A stretch of DNA of 46,060 bases from Candidatus Aminicenantota bacterium (GTDB taxonomy: Bacteria; Acidobacteriota; Aminicenantia; Aminicenantales; Aminicenantaceae), in assembly GCA_030614685.1 (NCBI GenBank), contig JAUWTO010000003.1, forward strand, positions 1 through 46,060. The letters run 5' to 3'. The notes beneath the pieces were generated by a model. The model was not told the DNA's origin, did no database searches, and saw nothing but the letters and a program-made list of their open reading frames with translations. The stretch's first letter is position 1. Every line of letters begins with the position of its first letter. The translations under genes and the position numbers were made by a program. Shown here in pieces: positions 1 through 9,627 of this stretch.

Positions 1-3
1 ACC

Positions 4-573
4 ATGTCGCAGACCTACCCCTCGCGAAGCAGCTCTGCGGGCCGCTCCACCTCGTCACAGGGCCGGGTATCCGCGCGGTCGACGAGGACCTATTCCAGCC
101 GTACAACCCGGGGTGTGACACAGCAGAACTATGACAGCAGTGCCCGGGGCACGCCTTCCCGCGGCTATTCTTCCCGCAACACAGGGAGCGCGAGCCGATC
201 CACGACCGGATCTGTCTCGTCGCGATCCCAGAGTGTCCGTGCCGCGCCGCGGAGTGCCACGGCCAATTCCTCCCTCCGCCGGTCGGCTTCCAGCTACCAG
301 AGCCGGGGATCGACCTCGAGCCGCTCTGTCCCGCGCAGCAGTTCCTCCTCAAGCCGGGGCGTTGTGTCTTCCTCCAGGCGCTCTTCGAGCCGTATGGGAA
401 GCACCACGCGGTCCTCCTCTGCCTCCCGCACATCCCCCTCACGCAGCTCCTCCTCTGTGCGCTCCTCTCCCTCACGGTCTTCGAGCCGGTCCTCGCGCTC
501 GTCGGGAAGGACTGCAAGTGCGTCCCGCTCGTCGTCCTCTTCACGCTCCGGCTCCAGGGTGAGAAAAAGGTAG
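4..573 (+). CDS. Ser/Arg-rich low-complexity protein (possibly C-terminal part of a longer protein starting before the window)
   Basis: 189-aa ORF, almost entirely S/R/T/G with many RS/SRSSS repeats; basic tail SGSRVRKR; ATG lies 3 nt from the window edge so an upstream extension cannot be excluded. Confidence 0.5.
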   Translation: MSQTYPSRSSSAGRSTSSQGRVSARSTRTYSSRTTRGVTQQNYDSSARGTPSRGYSSRNTGSASRSTTGSVSSRSQSVRAAPRSATANSSLRRSASSYQSRGSTSSRSVPRSSSSSSRGVVSSSRRSSSRMGSTTRSSSASRTSPSRSSSSVRSSPSRSSSRSSRSSGRTASASRSSSSSRSGSRVRKR

Positions 574-692
574 GTCGCTCAATTTCTGCTTTACATTTAT
601 CCCTCACGGTGGTATAAAGAATCCTACTTTAAAATAAGTGTGCATTCCCTGATGACACGGATGAGAACAACTATCAATTGGAGGTATGAGCC

Positions 693-1436
693 ATGGCTAT
701 CGTGAAAGGTTATGGAAGCAGGATGCATCTGACTCTGGGGCTGTTTGTAGCATTCGCACTCATCATTTCGGGCTCTATCGCATGCCAACAGGCTGAAGAA
801 AACCTCCCTGAAGAGCAGGCTGCCCTGGAAGAAGGGACGCTCGTTTTCGAGGGGACGCCGAAGCTGGCCATCGGGAAATTCCTTTTCCTGCCCGAGGCTC
901 AGGGTTTTGACCTCGTGGTGCAGGGAGCCGTGGATGGTGGGGACCTGACCAGCCTTGTGGGGCAGGAAGTGAAGGTCGAAGGAGAAATTGCACCCGAGCA
1001 ACCTGCGGTGTTGATCGCCAACACCATCGAGGTGAAAGAGGCGAACGGTGAGTACCGCAGCGTCTTCACCCGGACCGATGAACCGGTACTGGATGAGTAC
1101 CTCGACCTTCAGTCCCGGGCTGCCTTCGAAGCGCTGGATAAGCTCAAGTACGATGACAACGCGGGCTGGGAAGGCAAGGGGAGAGCGAAAGTTTACGGGA
1201 GCCTGGAACAGCTGGAGAACGGTTACCGCATCCTGGTTCTGGATGAGAAAGGCGAGCAGGTCGGCTTCGTTGTGGTCGACAGCCTTTCGGATTACGCAAA
1301 CTTCTATCTCCAGAAGCTTCCGCTCTTCGATAAATTATGGTTCTATCTCGACATTAAGGAAACCATCGCGTGGAACACGCGCCGGCGCACAAGCGAATTG
1401 TTCCATGCCGACGTGCTCTTTGCCGGATTATTCTGA
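693..1436 (+). CDS. putative lipoprotein of unknown function
   Basis: N-terminal hydrophobic segment followed by lipobox-like ISGSIAC; acidic soluble remainder; alternative start at 723. Confidence 0.7.
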   Translation: MAIVKGYGSRMHLTLGLFVAFALIISGSIACQQAEENLPEEQAALEEGTLVFEGTPKLAIGKFLFLPEAQGFDLVVQGAVDGGDLTSLVGQEVKVEGEIAPEQPAVLIANTIEVKEANGEYRSVFTRTDEPVLDEYLDLQSRAAFEALDKLKYDDNAGWEGKGRAKVYGSLEQLENGYRILVLDEKGEQVGFVVVDSLSDYANFYLQKLPLFDKLWFYLDIKETIAWNTRRRTSELFHADVLFAGLF

Positions 1437-1478
1437 TCCCCAGTCCTATTTCTTATAGGCATAATTCATACATGCTTT

Positions 1479-1504
1479 GAGGGCCTTTTACAGGCCCTCT
1501 TTCT
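1479..1504 (+). terminator. Rho-independent terminator after the lipoprotein gene
   Basis: GAGGGCCT-TTTAC-AGGCCCTC hairpin followed by TTTCT, between convergent genes. Confidence 0.75.
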
Positions 1505-1529
1505 ATTTGTGCCCCCAAAATTCCCCTGA

Positions 1530-3239
1530 TCAGTTCTGGTCCTGCGCCTGCTGCTTTTCCCTGTAGGATGCGATGTTGGCGTCCAGGTCCGGATGACGGA
1601 GGTGGAAATCGGTCGCCTCCTGATAGGCCTGGGCCACGCGTAGCACCGCGGCCTCGCCCATGAGTTTCCCCACGAACTGGATGCTGGTGGGGCTCCCCTT
1701 GGGGTCGAATCCCTGCGGCAGAACCACTGTGGGATGCCCGGTGAGGTTGGTGATCGACAGGTTGCTGGTGCGGGCGGAAGTGGGCACGAGGTAGACATCG
1801 ATGTCCTGCATGAGCTCCTCCATGCGCTCCATGAGCAGCGTACGCATCCGGTTAGCCTGGATATACTCCACCGCCGGCACCATGCGAGACCGGCGGAAGC
1901 TGTCGGGCCAGGCCCCGCGTCCCTGACGGACGAGGAGATCATCCCGGTTTGACCGCGTGAGCTCGTCGAAGGCCGCCGCCGCTTCGGCCGACAGGATGAA
2001 TCCCATCGCCCTGACCGGCAGGTCGGGCAGTTGGATCGGGATCAGCTCCACCTCGAGCTTTTTGAAAGTGGCCAGTACGGTCTGGTCGTTTTCCTTGTTG
2101 CGGTATTTTGATTCGAACGCCTCTTTAAGGTAGCCGATGCGGAGGGTCCGGATGTCGAGCTCTGGTTCCCAGAGGAAGGGATGTTCGAGGATCGTCCTGT
2201 CTCTGCCGTCCGGCCCATAGATGGCATTGAAGACCAGCGCGCAGTCCTCTGCGCTCCGGCAGAGGGGACCGATCTTGTCCATGCTCCAGCTCAGGGCCAT
2301 GGCTCCGTGCCGGCTCACACGTCCGAAGGTGGGCCGCAGCCCCGTGACCCCGCATCGCGTTGCGGGCGACACAATGGAACCCAGGGTCTCGGTGCCGATG
2401 GCGAATCCGACCAGGCCCGCTGCTGTGGCTGCGGCCGAACCGGCGGATGAGCCGCTGGACCCCTGCTCCAGGTTCCAGGGATTGCGGGTCTTGCCGCCGT
2501 ACCACACATCTCCCATGGCCAGGGCCCCCAGGGTGAGCTTGGCCACCAGTACGGCGCCCGCCTCTTCCAGGCGTGTGACCACCGTAGCGTCCTCATCGAA
2601 GACCTGGTCCTTGTAGGGCACGGCCCCCCAGGAGGTCTTGATCCCTTTGGTGGCGAGCAGGTCCTTGGCTCCCCAGGGGATGCCGTGGAGGGGGCCGCGG
2701 TAGCGGCCGGCAGCGATTTCCGCATCGGCCCGCCTCGCCTGCTCCAGAGCCAGGTCCTCTGTCAGGGTGACGATGCATTCGAGTTCCTTCCCGTATTTTT
2801 TCAGCCGGTCGAGATAGAGCTGTGTCAGCTGCAGAGAGGTGACCCTGCGCCCGCGAATGAGGCGGGCCAGGTCTGTGATCGAGTAAAAGGCCAGCTCGTT
2901 AGGGTCCTGGGGGACCGTGAGGCCCGGGTCTGCGGGGAGCTCGATCCGCTGCCTTGCCCAGGCTGCGGTTTCCTGAGGTGCGAGGGGGGCAAAGAGCAGG
3001 GCCGGTGACAGGCTGTTGGGCAGCTCGACCTGGCGCAGTTCCTGGTAGCTCGCCAGGTTGCGCTCCAGTCCGCCGAGCATCAGCTTGCGTTCGGTCCGGT
3101 CGAAATTGAGCCCGGCGACTTTTTCCGCGGCCATAATGTCCCATGTGGTGAGGCCCTTTTTCCATTTGAAATACATGTACCCCATCCCGGCACACATCAG
3201 GACGATGAGAACCAGCAGGGCGATGCAGAGTTTTTTCAT
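1530..3239 (-). CDS. membrane-anchored amidase signature (AS) family protein
   Basis: N-terminal TM segment; GAKDLLATKGI and GSSGSSAGSAAATAAGLVGFAIGTETLGSIVSPATRCGVTGLRPTFGRVSRHG match the amidase Ser-cisSer-Lys signature. Confidence 0.92.
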   Translation of the reverse strand: MKKLCIALLVLIVLMCAGMGYMYFKWKKGLTTWDIMAAEKVAGLNFDRTERKLMLGGLERNLASYQELRQVELPNSLSPALLFAPLAPQETAAWARQRIELPADPGLTVPQDPNELAFYSITDLARLIRGRRVTSLQLTQLYLDRLKKYGKELECIVTLTEDLALEQARRADAEIAAGRYRGPLHGIPWGAKDLLATKGIKTSWGAVPYKDQVFDEDATVVTRLEEAGAVLVAKLTLGALAMGDVWYGGKTRNPWNLEQGSSGSSAGSAAATAAGLVGFAIGTETLGSIVSPATRCGVTGLRPTFGRVSRHGAMALSWSMDKIGPLCRSAEDCALVFNAIYGPDGRDRTILEHPFLWEPELDIRTLRIGYLKEAFESKYRNKENDQTVLATFKKLEVELIPIQLPDLPVRAMGFILSAEAAAAFDELTRSNRDDLLVRQGRGAWPDSFRRSRMVPAVEYIQANRMRTLLMERMEELMQDIDVYLVPTSARTSNLSITNLTGHPTVVLPQGFDPKGSPTSIQFVGKLMGEAAVLRVAQAYQEATDFHLRHPDLDANIASYREKQQAQDQN

Positions 3240-3254
3240 GCTGCCATCCCTCCT

Positions 3255-3608
3255 TTATCTTTTATCGTTTGGTTGTATTTTCTGTTTAATTTTCTGGGAT
3301 ACTCGGTATACAAGGATTCCAACGACCAAGGACCCTCCCATCCAGAGGAGTTTGAACTGCTGGCTCTCGAAGTGGGCTAGGGCGTTCAGGACAAAACCGG
3401 AGAGTATCAGAAATGCGGTCACACATAGTGAGACCAGGAGGGGGAGCATGAGTAGGGACGCGCACCCCTCCTGCTCTTCCGCCTTTTCTGGTTCGTCCAA
3501 AGGAAGGGGAGCTGAGGCCTCTCCAGGTTCCCAGTACTCAGCCCCGCACTGAGGGCAACGGGATGCATCCCTGGGAATGGGAGCGTTGCAGTGCGGGCAG
3601 GTGTTCAC
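3255..3608 (-). CDS. zinc-ribbon membrane protein
   Basis: CPHCNAPIPRDASRCPQCGAEYWEPG zinc ribbon plus two hydrophobic segments. Confidence 0.75.
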   Translation of the reverse strand: MNTCPHCNAPIPRDASRCPQCGAEYWEPGEASAPLPLDEPEKAEEQEGCASLLMLPLLVSLCVTAFLILSGFVLNALAHFESQQFKLLWMGGSLVVGILVYRVSQKIKQKIQPNDKR

Positions 3609-3613
3609 GCTTT

Positions 3614-4942
3614 CTAGGGTTTTTCCAGGGCCCCGTCGCCTCTGGCATCGGTGCGCTTGAGGAGCAGTGCGAAGATCAGTCCCACGAAACCCAGGCCGGA
3701 GAACATCAGCAGGCTGGCGGTGTAGGACTTGGTGACGTCACGCAAAATGCCGTTGAGCAGCGGGAAGAGTGCCAGCCCGATGTTCTGGATGGCGGTCATC
3801 ATGCCGAATGCCATCCCCACACGCTCTTTGGGGACGATAAGAGGGATCGTGGGCCACATGGCAGCCGGGACCAGCACAAAGGCGGCTCCCAGGGCGATCA
3901 TGGGGAATATGGGATTGATATACGTCAGCCCCATCAAGGCATGGCTCGGGATCATGATCAGTGAACCCAGGATCATCAGGCTCGCCCGGCGCCCGATCTT
4001 GTCGACCATGCGGCCGGCAAAGGGGGCAAAGATCATGGAGGCGAAGATGATAATGCCGGTAATGCCGCCGGCAGTACTGAACATGTGCAGGAAGCTGTTG
4101 AACACCTGATACAGGAAGCCCCCACTGGTCTCGGCATACCGGGAGATTCCCCATTTGTCTACGAAGAAATCGGTGGACAGCGCGGTGAAAGGGAAGATCG
4201 CGGAATAGAAGGTCATGCACAGCATGGTGACGATCCAGAACGTGGGCTTGAACTTGCCGATGTCCTTGAAGACGATCTTTTCTTCCGTCGCGCTGTCCTT
4301 GAGCCCGAGCAGGCGTTCTCCGCGGCGGTCCATGATTATGTATACGATGTTGGCCAGGATGGAGAGCATGCAGAAGAGCACGGCGGCGAACAGGGCGTAC
4401 CGGTAGCTCCCGAACTGGCTGGATATGAGCTCACCGGTATTGAAGGCAAAGAGGGTTCCGAGGCGGCTGACCGTGAGCGCGATGCCGAACGACAGAGCCA
4501 GTTCCTTGCCCTTGAACCAGCGGGCCAGGATGGCGCTCTGGGCAACGATGAGAGGCTCGGAGCCTGCTCCGAAGATGAATCTTCCCAGGAACACGACCGG
4601 GATCGAACGGGCCTGCCAGACCACTATCGCCCCGACGAGCACCAGCAGAGAGAACATAAGACTGGCCTTGCGGGTGCCCAGGCGATCTATGAGGAAGCCG
4701 CCGATCAGGACAAACAGGATGGCGGCCACGTGATACATGGTGTAGAAGGAGCCGAGGGTCCCTCGGGCTGCCCCCAGTTCCTCTACCAGAGTGGGTGCTA
4801 AGGCGCCTAAGATGTCGTAGGCGAAGTAGCTCCCGAAGCTCAAGGCAGAGACGAAAATGAGGATGGCGAAACGGAATATGGCGTTCCGGGGGTGGAAGAG
4901 GCCTCCTGCCTGACTGGGGGGCTCGGGGTGGATTTCGTTCAT
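3614..4942 (-). CDS. MFS transporter
   Basis: about 12 hydrophobic segments; GGFLIDRLGTRKASL and FAGRMVDKIGRRASL MFS motifs; start chosen at MNEIHPEPP rather than the track's 5077. Confidence 0.88.
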   Translation of the reverse strand: MNEIHPEPPSQAGGLFHPRNAIFRFAILIFVSALSFGSYFAYDILGALAPTLVEELGAARGTLGSFYTMYHVAAILFVLIGGFLIDRLGTRKASLMFSLLVLVGAIVVWQARSIPVVFLGRFIFGAGSEPLIVAQSAILARWFKGKELALSFGIALTVSRLGTLFAFNTGELISSQFGSYRYALFAAVLFCMLSILANIVYIIMDRRGERLLGLKDSATEEKIVFKDIGKFKPTFWIVTMLCMTFYSAIFPFTALSTDFFVDKWGISRYAETSGGFLYQVFNSFLHMFSTAGGITGIIIFASMIFAPFAGRMVDKIGRRASLMILGSLIMIPSHALMGLTYINPIFPMIALGAAFVLVPAAMWPTIPLIVPKERVGMAFGMMTAIQNIGLALFPLLNGILRDVTKSYTASLLMFSGLGFVGLIFALLLKRTDARGDGALEKP

Positions 4943-5208
4943 ATCCTGGCTTATATCACAGGGTTCAGGGGCTGTCAAACCAGGCCTCCGTGAATGAGAT
5001 ACCCTCGCTTTCCGGCCTATTAAGCCCGAGCGGAAGACCCGCCGTCCAACCTCCCCCTCCTTGAAAGTGGAAGCCATTCATTCTCTCACCTCCCCATGCG
5101 CTCGGATTGAAAATGGCCGGCCCACACGCCCCGCTGAAACCCTCCCGCTTGTTATGGGTTCCGTGAGGGGCTATAATGCCAGCGAGCGATCGAAGGAGGG
5201 AGGCAAGC

Positions 5209-5817
5209 ATGATCCGGTGTGTCATTTCCGACCTGGGCAAGGTCCTGATCTTTTTCGACAACTCCATCTTCTATCGCAAGCTGGCCGCCTTCACCCCTTT
5301 CGACGTGAAAGAGATCGCCGCCCGGGTCAATGTCCATTCGGAGATCGGGGAGGCATTCGACACGGGACGGCTGTCTCCCCAGGGTTTCTATGAAAAGGCG
5401 CTCGAGGCTCTGGAGGCGGAATTGAGCTGCGAGGATTTCTTTGCGATGTACAACGACGTCTTCTCCCTTAACCGCCCTGTCGTCGATATCCTTAGCCGGC
5501 TGAAAGCCCTCTCCTGCAGGATGGTCATGCTCTCCAACACCGATGTCGAGCGCTTCGGATTCATCCGAAACCGCTTCCCGGAGGTCATGTTGTTCGACCA
5601 CTATGTGCTCTCTTATGAGGAGGGATACATGAAGCCGGATCCCCGGATCTTTGTGGTCGCCCTTGGAAAGGCCGAAGCAGCCCCTGCCGAGTGCGTCTTC
5701 ATCGACGACCGCAGCGAGAACATCGAGGCGGCCCGGCGATTGGGGATGCATGCCATACACTTTCTGGAGGATACGAACCTCCGGTCCGCTCTCAACGAGC
5801 TGGGCCTCGAACCGTAA
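5209..5817 (+). CDS. HAD-superfamily hydrolase (subfamily IA-like)
   Basis: MIRCVISDLGKVLI motif I region, MLSNTD motif II, KPDPRIF, CVFIDDRSENIEAARRLG; RBS GGAGGGAGG upstream. Confidence 0.88.
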   Translation: MIRCVISDLGKVLIFFDNSIFYRKLAAFTPFDVKEIAARVNVHSEIGEAFDTGRLSPQGFYEKALEALEAELSCEDFFAMYNDVFSLNRPVVDILSRLKALSCRMVMLSNTDVERFGFIRNRFPEVMLFDHYVLSYEEGYMKPDPRIFVVALGKAEAAPAECVFIDDRSENIEAARRLGMHAIHFLEDTNLRSALNELGLEP

Positions 5818-5861
5818 CCATACTCGGCCAGGGCAGGGTCCGAGCTTCCGCGGCAGTACCT

Positions 5862-6275
5862 TTAAGCGCGGCAGGCCACATGCACGCGACGAGTGCGGGG
5901 CCCATCGAATTCACAGAAGTAGACTCCCTGCCAGGCCCCCAAGACCAGGCGGCCCCTTTCGATCAGGATCTGGACCGAGGGTCCCATGAGGCTGGCCTTG
6001 ACGTGAGCGGGCGAATTGCCCTCTGCGTGTGTGTAGGGAAGGGAATCCGGTACCATGGTTTTCAGGGACATGAGTATGTCGTTTTTTACGGAAGGATCGG
6101 CGTTCTCATTGATGGTGATCCCGGCTGTCGTGTGGGGGACATAGACGACACATACACCGGTGCGGGCTCCGGAAAGATGGACGACGCGCTCTACTTCGGC
6201 TGTGATGTCCTTGAGCTCCTCCTGCGACCGCGTCTGGACCATGATCGTTTGATAAGTGTCCTCAGAGCGTTCCAT
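5862..6275 (-). CDS. YjbQ / UPF0047 family protein
   Basis: GVCVVYVPHTTAGITINENADPSV and LVLGAWQGVYFCEFDGPR are characteristic of this family. Confidence 0.92.
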   Translation of the reverse strand: MERSEDTYQTIMVQTRSQEELKDITAEVERVVHLSGARTGVCVVYVPHTTAGITINENADPSVKNDILMSLKTMVPDSLPYTHAEGNSPAHVKASLMGPSVQILIERGRLVLGAWQGVYFCEFDGPRTRRVHVACRA

Positions 6276-6434
6276 AATGCTGATATTCTAGCACAAAAAT
6301 GGACTGGAGCAGATGAAAAAACGGGTTGAAACCGTGCGTTTTTACCGCCCGGGAAGTTCTCAAAAAATATTTTCGATGAATCTCCAAAAAATACTTGACA
6401 TCTCTTGGTGGCAATAATAAAGTTGGGAACGCGA

Positions 6435-6482
6435 GTACAACATTTTGTACCGTTCCGAGCGCACACATACAACATATTGGTG
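6435..6482. promoter_or_regulatory. tandem NrdR-box-like sites upstream of nrdD
   Basis: GTACAACATTTTGTAC (6435-6450) and ATACAACATATTGGTG (6467-6482), 32 bp apart; TTGACA at 6395-6400 and TAAAGT at 6418-6423 form a candidate promoter with 17-bp spacing. Confidence 0.72.
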
Positions 6483-6595
6483 AGGTTCCAACGGAATCTC
6501 CCCCTATGGGAGGGCTACACAGGGGGGTGAAGGGGCCTGAGCTGGATCTGCTGAACTGTGGATAGCGTTGTATTTTGGAAGAAAGGAGCTATTGT

Positions 6596-8722
6596 ATGTC
6601 GGAAACTCTCACAAGGATCAAGAAGAGGGATGGAGAAATCAGTGATTTTGTCCATGATAAGATCACAACCGCTATCTACAAGGCCATGGAGTCCAAGGGT
6701 ATCGATGATCGGAGGGCGGCCCAGAGCGTATCGGACATCGTAAAGTTTGTCCTGGAGGAGAAATTCGGCGGTTACACCACGCCCTCAGTCGAGCAGATCC
6801 AGGATATCGTGGAAAAGGTCCTCATGAAGCAGGGGTACCATGATGTTGCCAAGGCCTATATCCTGTACCGGGAACGACACAAGGACATCCGTGAGGCCAA
6901 GAAGGTCGGGATCAACCTGGAGAGGTTGATCAAAGACTACATCAACGACGCGGACTGGCGCATCCGCGAGAACAGCAACGAGGGTGTCCAGAGCTTTTCC
7001 GGTCTCAATGCCCGGATCGCCGGGCAGGTCCTGACAAATTTCGCCCTGAACCACATCTACTCCGAGGATGTAAAGAGAGCTCATGTGGAAGGCGATATGC
7101 ACATCCACGACCTGTCCTATCCCATTGTCGGCTACTGTGCGGGCTGGTCGCTGGAGAACCTGCTGCGCAAGGGATTCGGTCATGTCCCCAACCAGACTCA
7201 CTCGTTCCCTGCCAAACATCTGGAGACGGCAACCCTGCACATGGTCAACTACATCGGGACCATGCAGGCCGAGTTTGCCGGCGCCCAGGCTTTTTCCTCC
7301 GTGGATACCCTGCTGGCTCCTTTTGTGCGGTCGGACGGGCTGGATTACAAATCCGTCAAGCAGGATGTGCAGAAACTGATCTTCGGATTGAACGTGCCTT
7401 CGCGCTGGGGATGGCAGACACCCTTTTCCAACCTGACCTTCGACTGGACCGTTCCCGATGACATGAAGGACAAAAAGGTCGTGGTCGGCGGCGAAGAGCA
7501 GGAATCCACCTACGGCGAATACCAGGCCGAGATGGACATGATCAACCGCGCTTTCCTGGAGTTGATGCGCGCCGGCGACCAGAAGGGCCGGGTTTTCACG
7601 TTCCCGATTCCCACCTACAATCTGACCAAGGATTTTGACTGGGATTCCCCCAATGCCACCCTCCTGTTCGAGGTCACGGCCAAATACGGGATCCCCTATT
7701 TCCAGAATTACATCGGGACCAACATGGATCCCGGCGACATCCGGGCCATGTGCTGCCGCCTGAACCTCGATCAGCGGGAGCTCATGCAGCGCCCAGGCAG
7801 CATCTGGGGCCCCGGTGACTCCACGGGGTCCATCGGTGTCGTGACCCTCAACCTCAACCGCATCGCTTATACGGCCCAGACCCGGGACGAGTTTTTCAAC
7901 CAGCTGAAGCACGTGATGACACTGGCCAAGGAATCCCTCGAGACCAAGCGTGAGATCGTGAACAACATGCTGGAGAAGGGCCTCATGCCCTACACCTCCG
8001 TTTATCTGGGGCATTTCGATAACCACTTCTCCACCATCGGACTGGTCGGGATGCACGAGTGCTGCCTGAACTTCCTGAACGCGGGACTCAACACGCCGGA
8101 GGGCAAGGAATTCGCGCTCGATGTGCTCAACTTCATGCGCTCCACCATGCGGGAGTTCCAGGAGGAGACCGGTTGCCTTTACAACCTGGAGGCCTCTCCC
8201 GCGGAATCCACTTCCTACCGGCTCGCCCGGATGGACAAACAGAGATTTCCCGGCATCATCACAGCGGGGACGGAGAAGTTCCCGTACCTCACCAACTCCT
8301 CCCAGCTCAACGTGGATGCCACCCGGGACATCTTCGAGGCACTCCAGCATCAGAATGACCTTCAACCCCTGTACACCGGCGGGACCATCTTCCACTCCTT
8401 CCTGCCGGAATCCATCGATGGGACTGCATGCAAAAAACTGGTCCAGAAGGTCGCCGAGAGCCGCCTGCCCTATTTCAGCATCACGCCCACCTTCAGTGTG
8501 TGCCGCAACCACGGATACCTGGGAGGTGAGGTGGCGGAATGCCCGGACTGCCATGAAAAGACCGAGGTGTACTCCCGGATCGTAGGCTATCTCCGGCCTG
8601 TGGCCACTTGGAACGACGGCAAAAAACAGGAATTCAAGGAGCGGACACCCTACACGGTCACGACCAACGGAGCAGATCATGAATTACCTGCTGTTCACGT
8701 ATCCGAACTGCCAAAAGTGTGA
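6596..8722 (+). CDS. nrdD: anaerobic ribonucleoside-triphosphate reductase, class III
   Basis: ATP-cone N-terminus (IKKRDGEISDFVHDKITTAIYKAM), C-terminal Cys zinc site, RIVGYLRPVATWNDGKKQEF glycyl-radical region. Confidence 0.97.
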   Translation: MSETLTRIKKRDGEISDFVHDKITTAIYKAMESKGIDDRRAAQSVSDIVKFVLEEKFGGYTTPSVEQIQDIVEKVLMKQGYHDVAKAYILYRERHKDIREAKKVGINLERLIKDYINDADWRIRENSNEGVQSFSGLNARIAGQVLTNFALNHIYSEDVKRAHVEGDMHIHDLSYPIVGYCAGWSLENLLRKGFGHVPNQTHSFPAKHLETATLHMVNYIGTMQAEFAGAQAFSSVDTLLAPFVRSDGLDYKSVKQDVQKLIFGLNVPSRWGWQTPFSNLTFDWTVPDDMKDKKVVVGGEEQESTYGEYQAEMDMINRAFLELMRAGDQKGRVFTFPIPTYNLTKDFDWDSPNATLLFEVTAKYGIPYFQNYIGTNMDPGDIRAMCCRLNLDQRELMQRPGSIWGPGDSTGSIGVVTLNLNRIAYTAQTRDEFFNQLKHVMTLAKESLETKREIVNNMLEKGLMPYTSVYLGHFDNHFSTIGLVGMHECCLNFLNAGLNTPEGKEFALDVLNFMRSTMREFQEETGCLYNLEASPAESTSYRLARMDKQRFPGIITAGTEKFPYLTNSSQLNVDATRDIFEALQHQNDLQPLYTGGTIFHSFLPESIDGTACKKLVQKVAESRLPYFSITPTFSVCRNHGYLGGEVAECPDCHEKTEVYSRIVGYLRPVATWNDGKKQEFKERTPYTVTTNGADHELPAVHVSELPKV

Positions 8723-8945
8723 TGGCCTGAAGTCCCTTCTCAGGACCACCGAACTGGGAGGCGACGAGTACAATCTCACACGCAGGGAGGGCAAGCTCAA
8801 GATCCAGGATTATCTGAGGGTGATCAAGCGTGATGATAAGGGAGGCATAATCCTCCCCACGCTGGTCATCGAAGAGGAGAGCGAGGTCCTTACGGTCGTC
8901 AACGATCAGGAGGAGTTGACAGATTGGTTGAAATCAAGGGGTTAG
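8679..8945 (+). CDS. glutaredoxin/NrdH-like redoxin
   Basis: 88 aa, YPNCQKC redox motif, overlaps the nrdD 3' end and sits before nrdG. Confidence 0.75.
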   Translation: MNYLLFTYPNCQKCDGLKSLLRTTELGGDEYNLTRREGKLKIQDYLRVIKRDDKGGIILPTLVIEEESEVLTVVNDQEELTDWLKSRG

Positions 8946-9622
8946 AGAAGCTCGCCCCCAGGGATTTTCCCGGCCACCTCTCGGCCACCGTCTTCACCGG
9001 GGGCTGCAACTTCCGCTGCCCATACTGCCACAACGCTGAGCTGGTCCTGAGGTCGGCGTCTCTCAGCACGATATCCCGGGAGGAGTTCCTAGAGTTTCTG
9101 GAGGTGCGCAGGGGATTTCTCGAGGCCGTCTGTGTCACGGGAGGGGAGCCTCTCATGCACGAGGATGTGGGAGACCTCCTGGGTGCCATCAAGGGAAAGG
9201 GACTCCTGGTCAAAATCGACACCAATGGGGCCTATCCAGAACGGCTGCGGGAGTTGATCACGGAGGGAATGGTGGATTATGTGGCCATGGATGTGAAGGC
9301 CCCTCTCGAAAAATATCCGAAAGCCGTGGGTGTCGCAGTCGATACGGAGGCCATCCGGGAGAGCATCGCCATTCTCAGGGAATCCGGATGCGGCCACCTC
9401 TTCCGGACCACGGTGGTGCCAGGCCTGCTGTCCGGGGATGACATCGGGGCCATCGCTGAAATGCTCGAGGGCGCGGCAGAATACAGGCTGCAGCCATTTA
9501 TCGCTGGCCACACCCTGGATCCGGCCTATGCCGACCGTCCCTCCTGCAAAAGAGAGGAACTTTCCCGGCTGGCCGGAATCGCAGGGGAGTATATCCCCAA
9601 CGTCACGATCGAAGGGACGTAA
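8924..9622 (+). CDS. nrdG: anaerobic RNR-activating radical SAM protein
   Basis: TGGCNFRCPYCHN radical-SAM CxxxCxxC motif, VTGGEPLMHEDV; TTG start overlapping the upstream gene. Confidence 0.93.
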   Translation: MVEIKGLEKLAPRDFPGHLSATVFTGGCNFRCPYCHNAELVLRSASLSTISREEFLEFLEVRRGFLEAVCVTGGEPLMHEDVGDLLGAIKGKGLLVKIDTNGAYPERLRELITEGMVDYVAMDVKAPLEKYPKAVGVAVDTEAIRESIAILRESGCGHLFRTTVVPGLLSGDDIGAIAEMLEGAAEYRLQPFIAGHTLDPAYADRPSCKREELSRLAGIAGEYIPNVTIEGT

Positions 9623-9627
9623 ACAGC

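Noticed and set aside
6785-8680. 631-aa minus-strand ORF antisense to nrdD
   Set aside because: Shadow ORF of a clear nrdD gene; composition (G/H/V/D-rich, no motifs) is typical of antisense translation in high-GC DNA.
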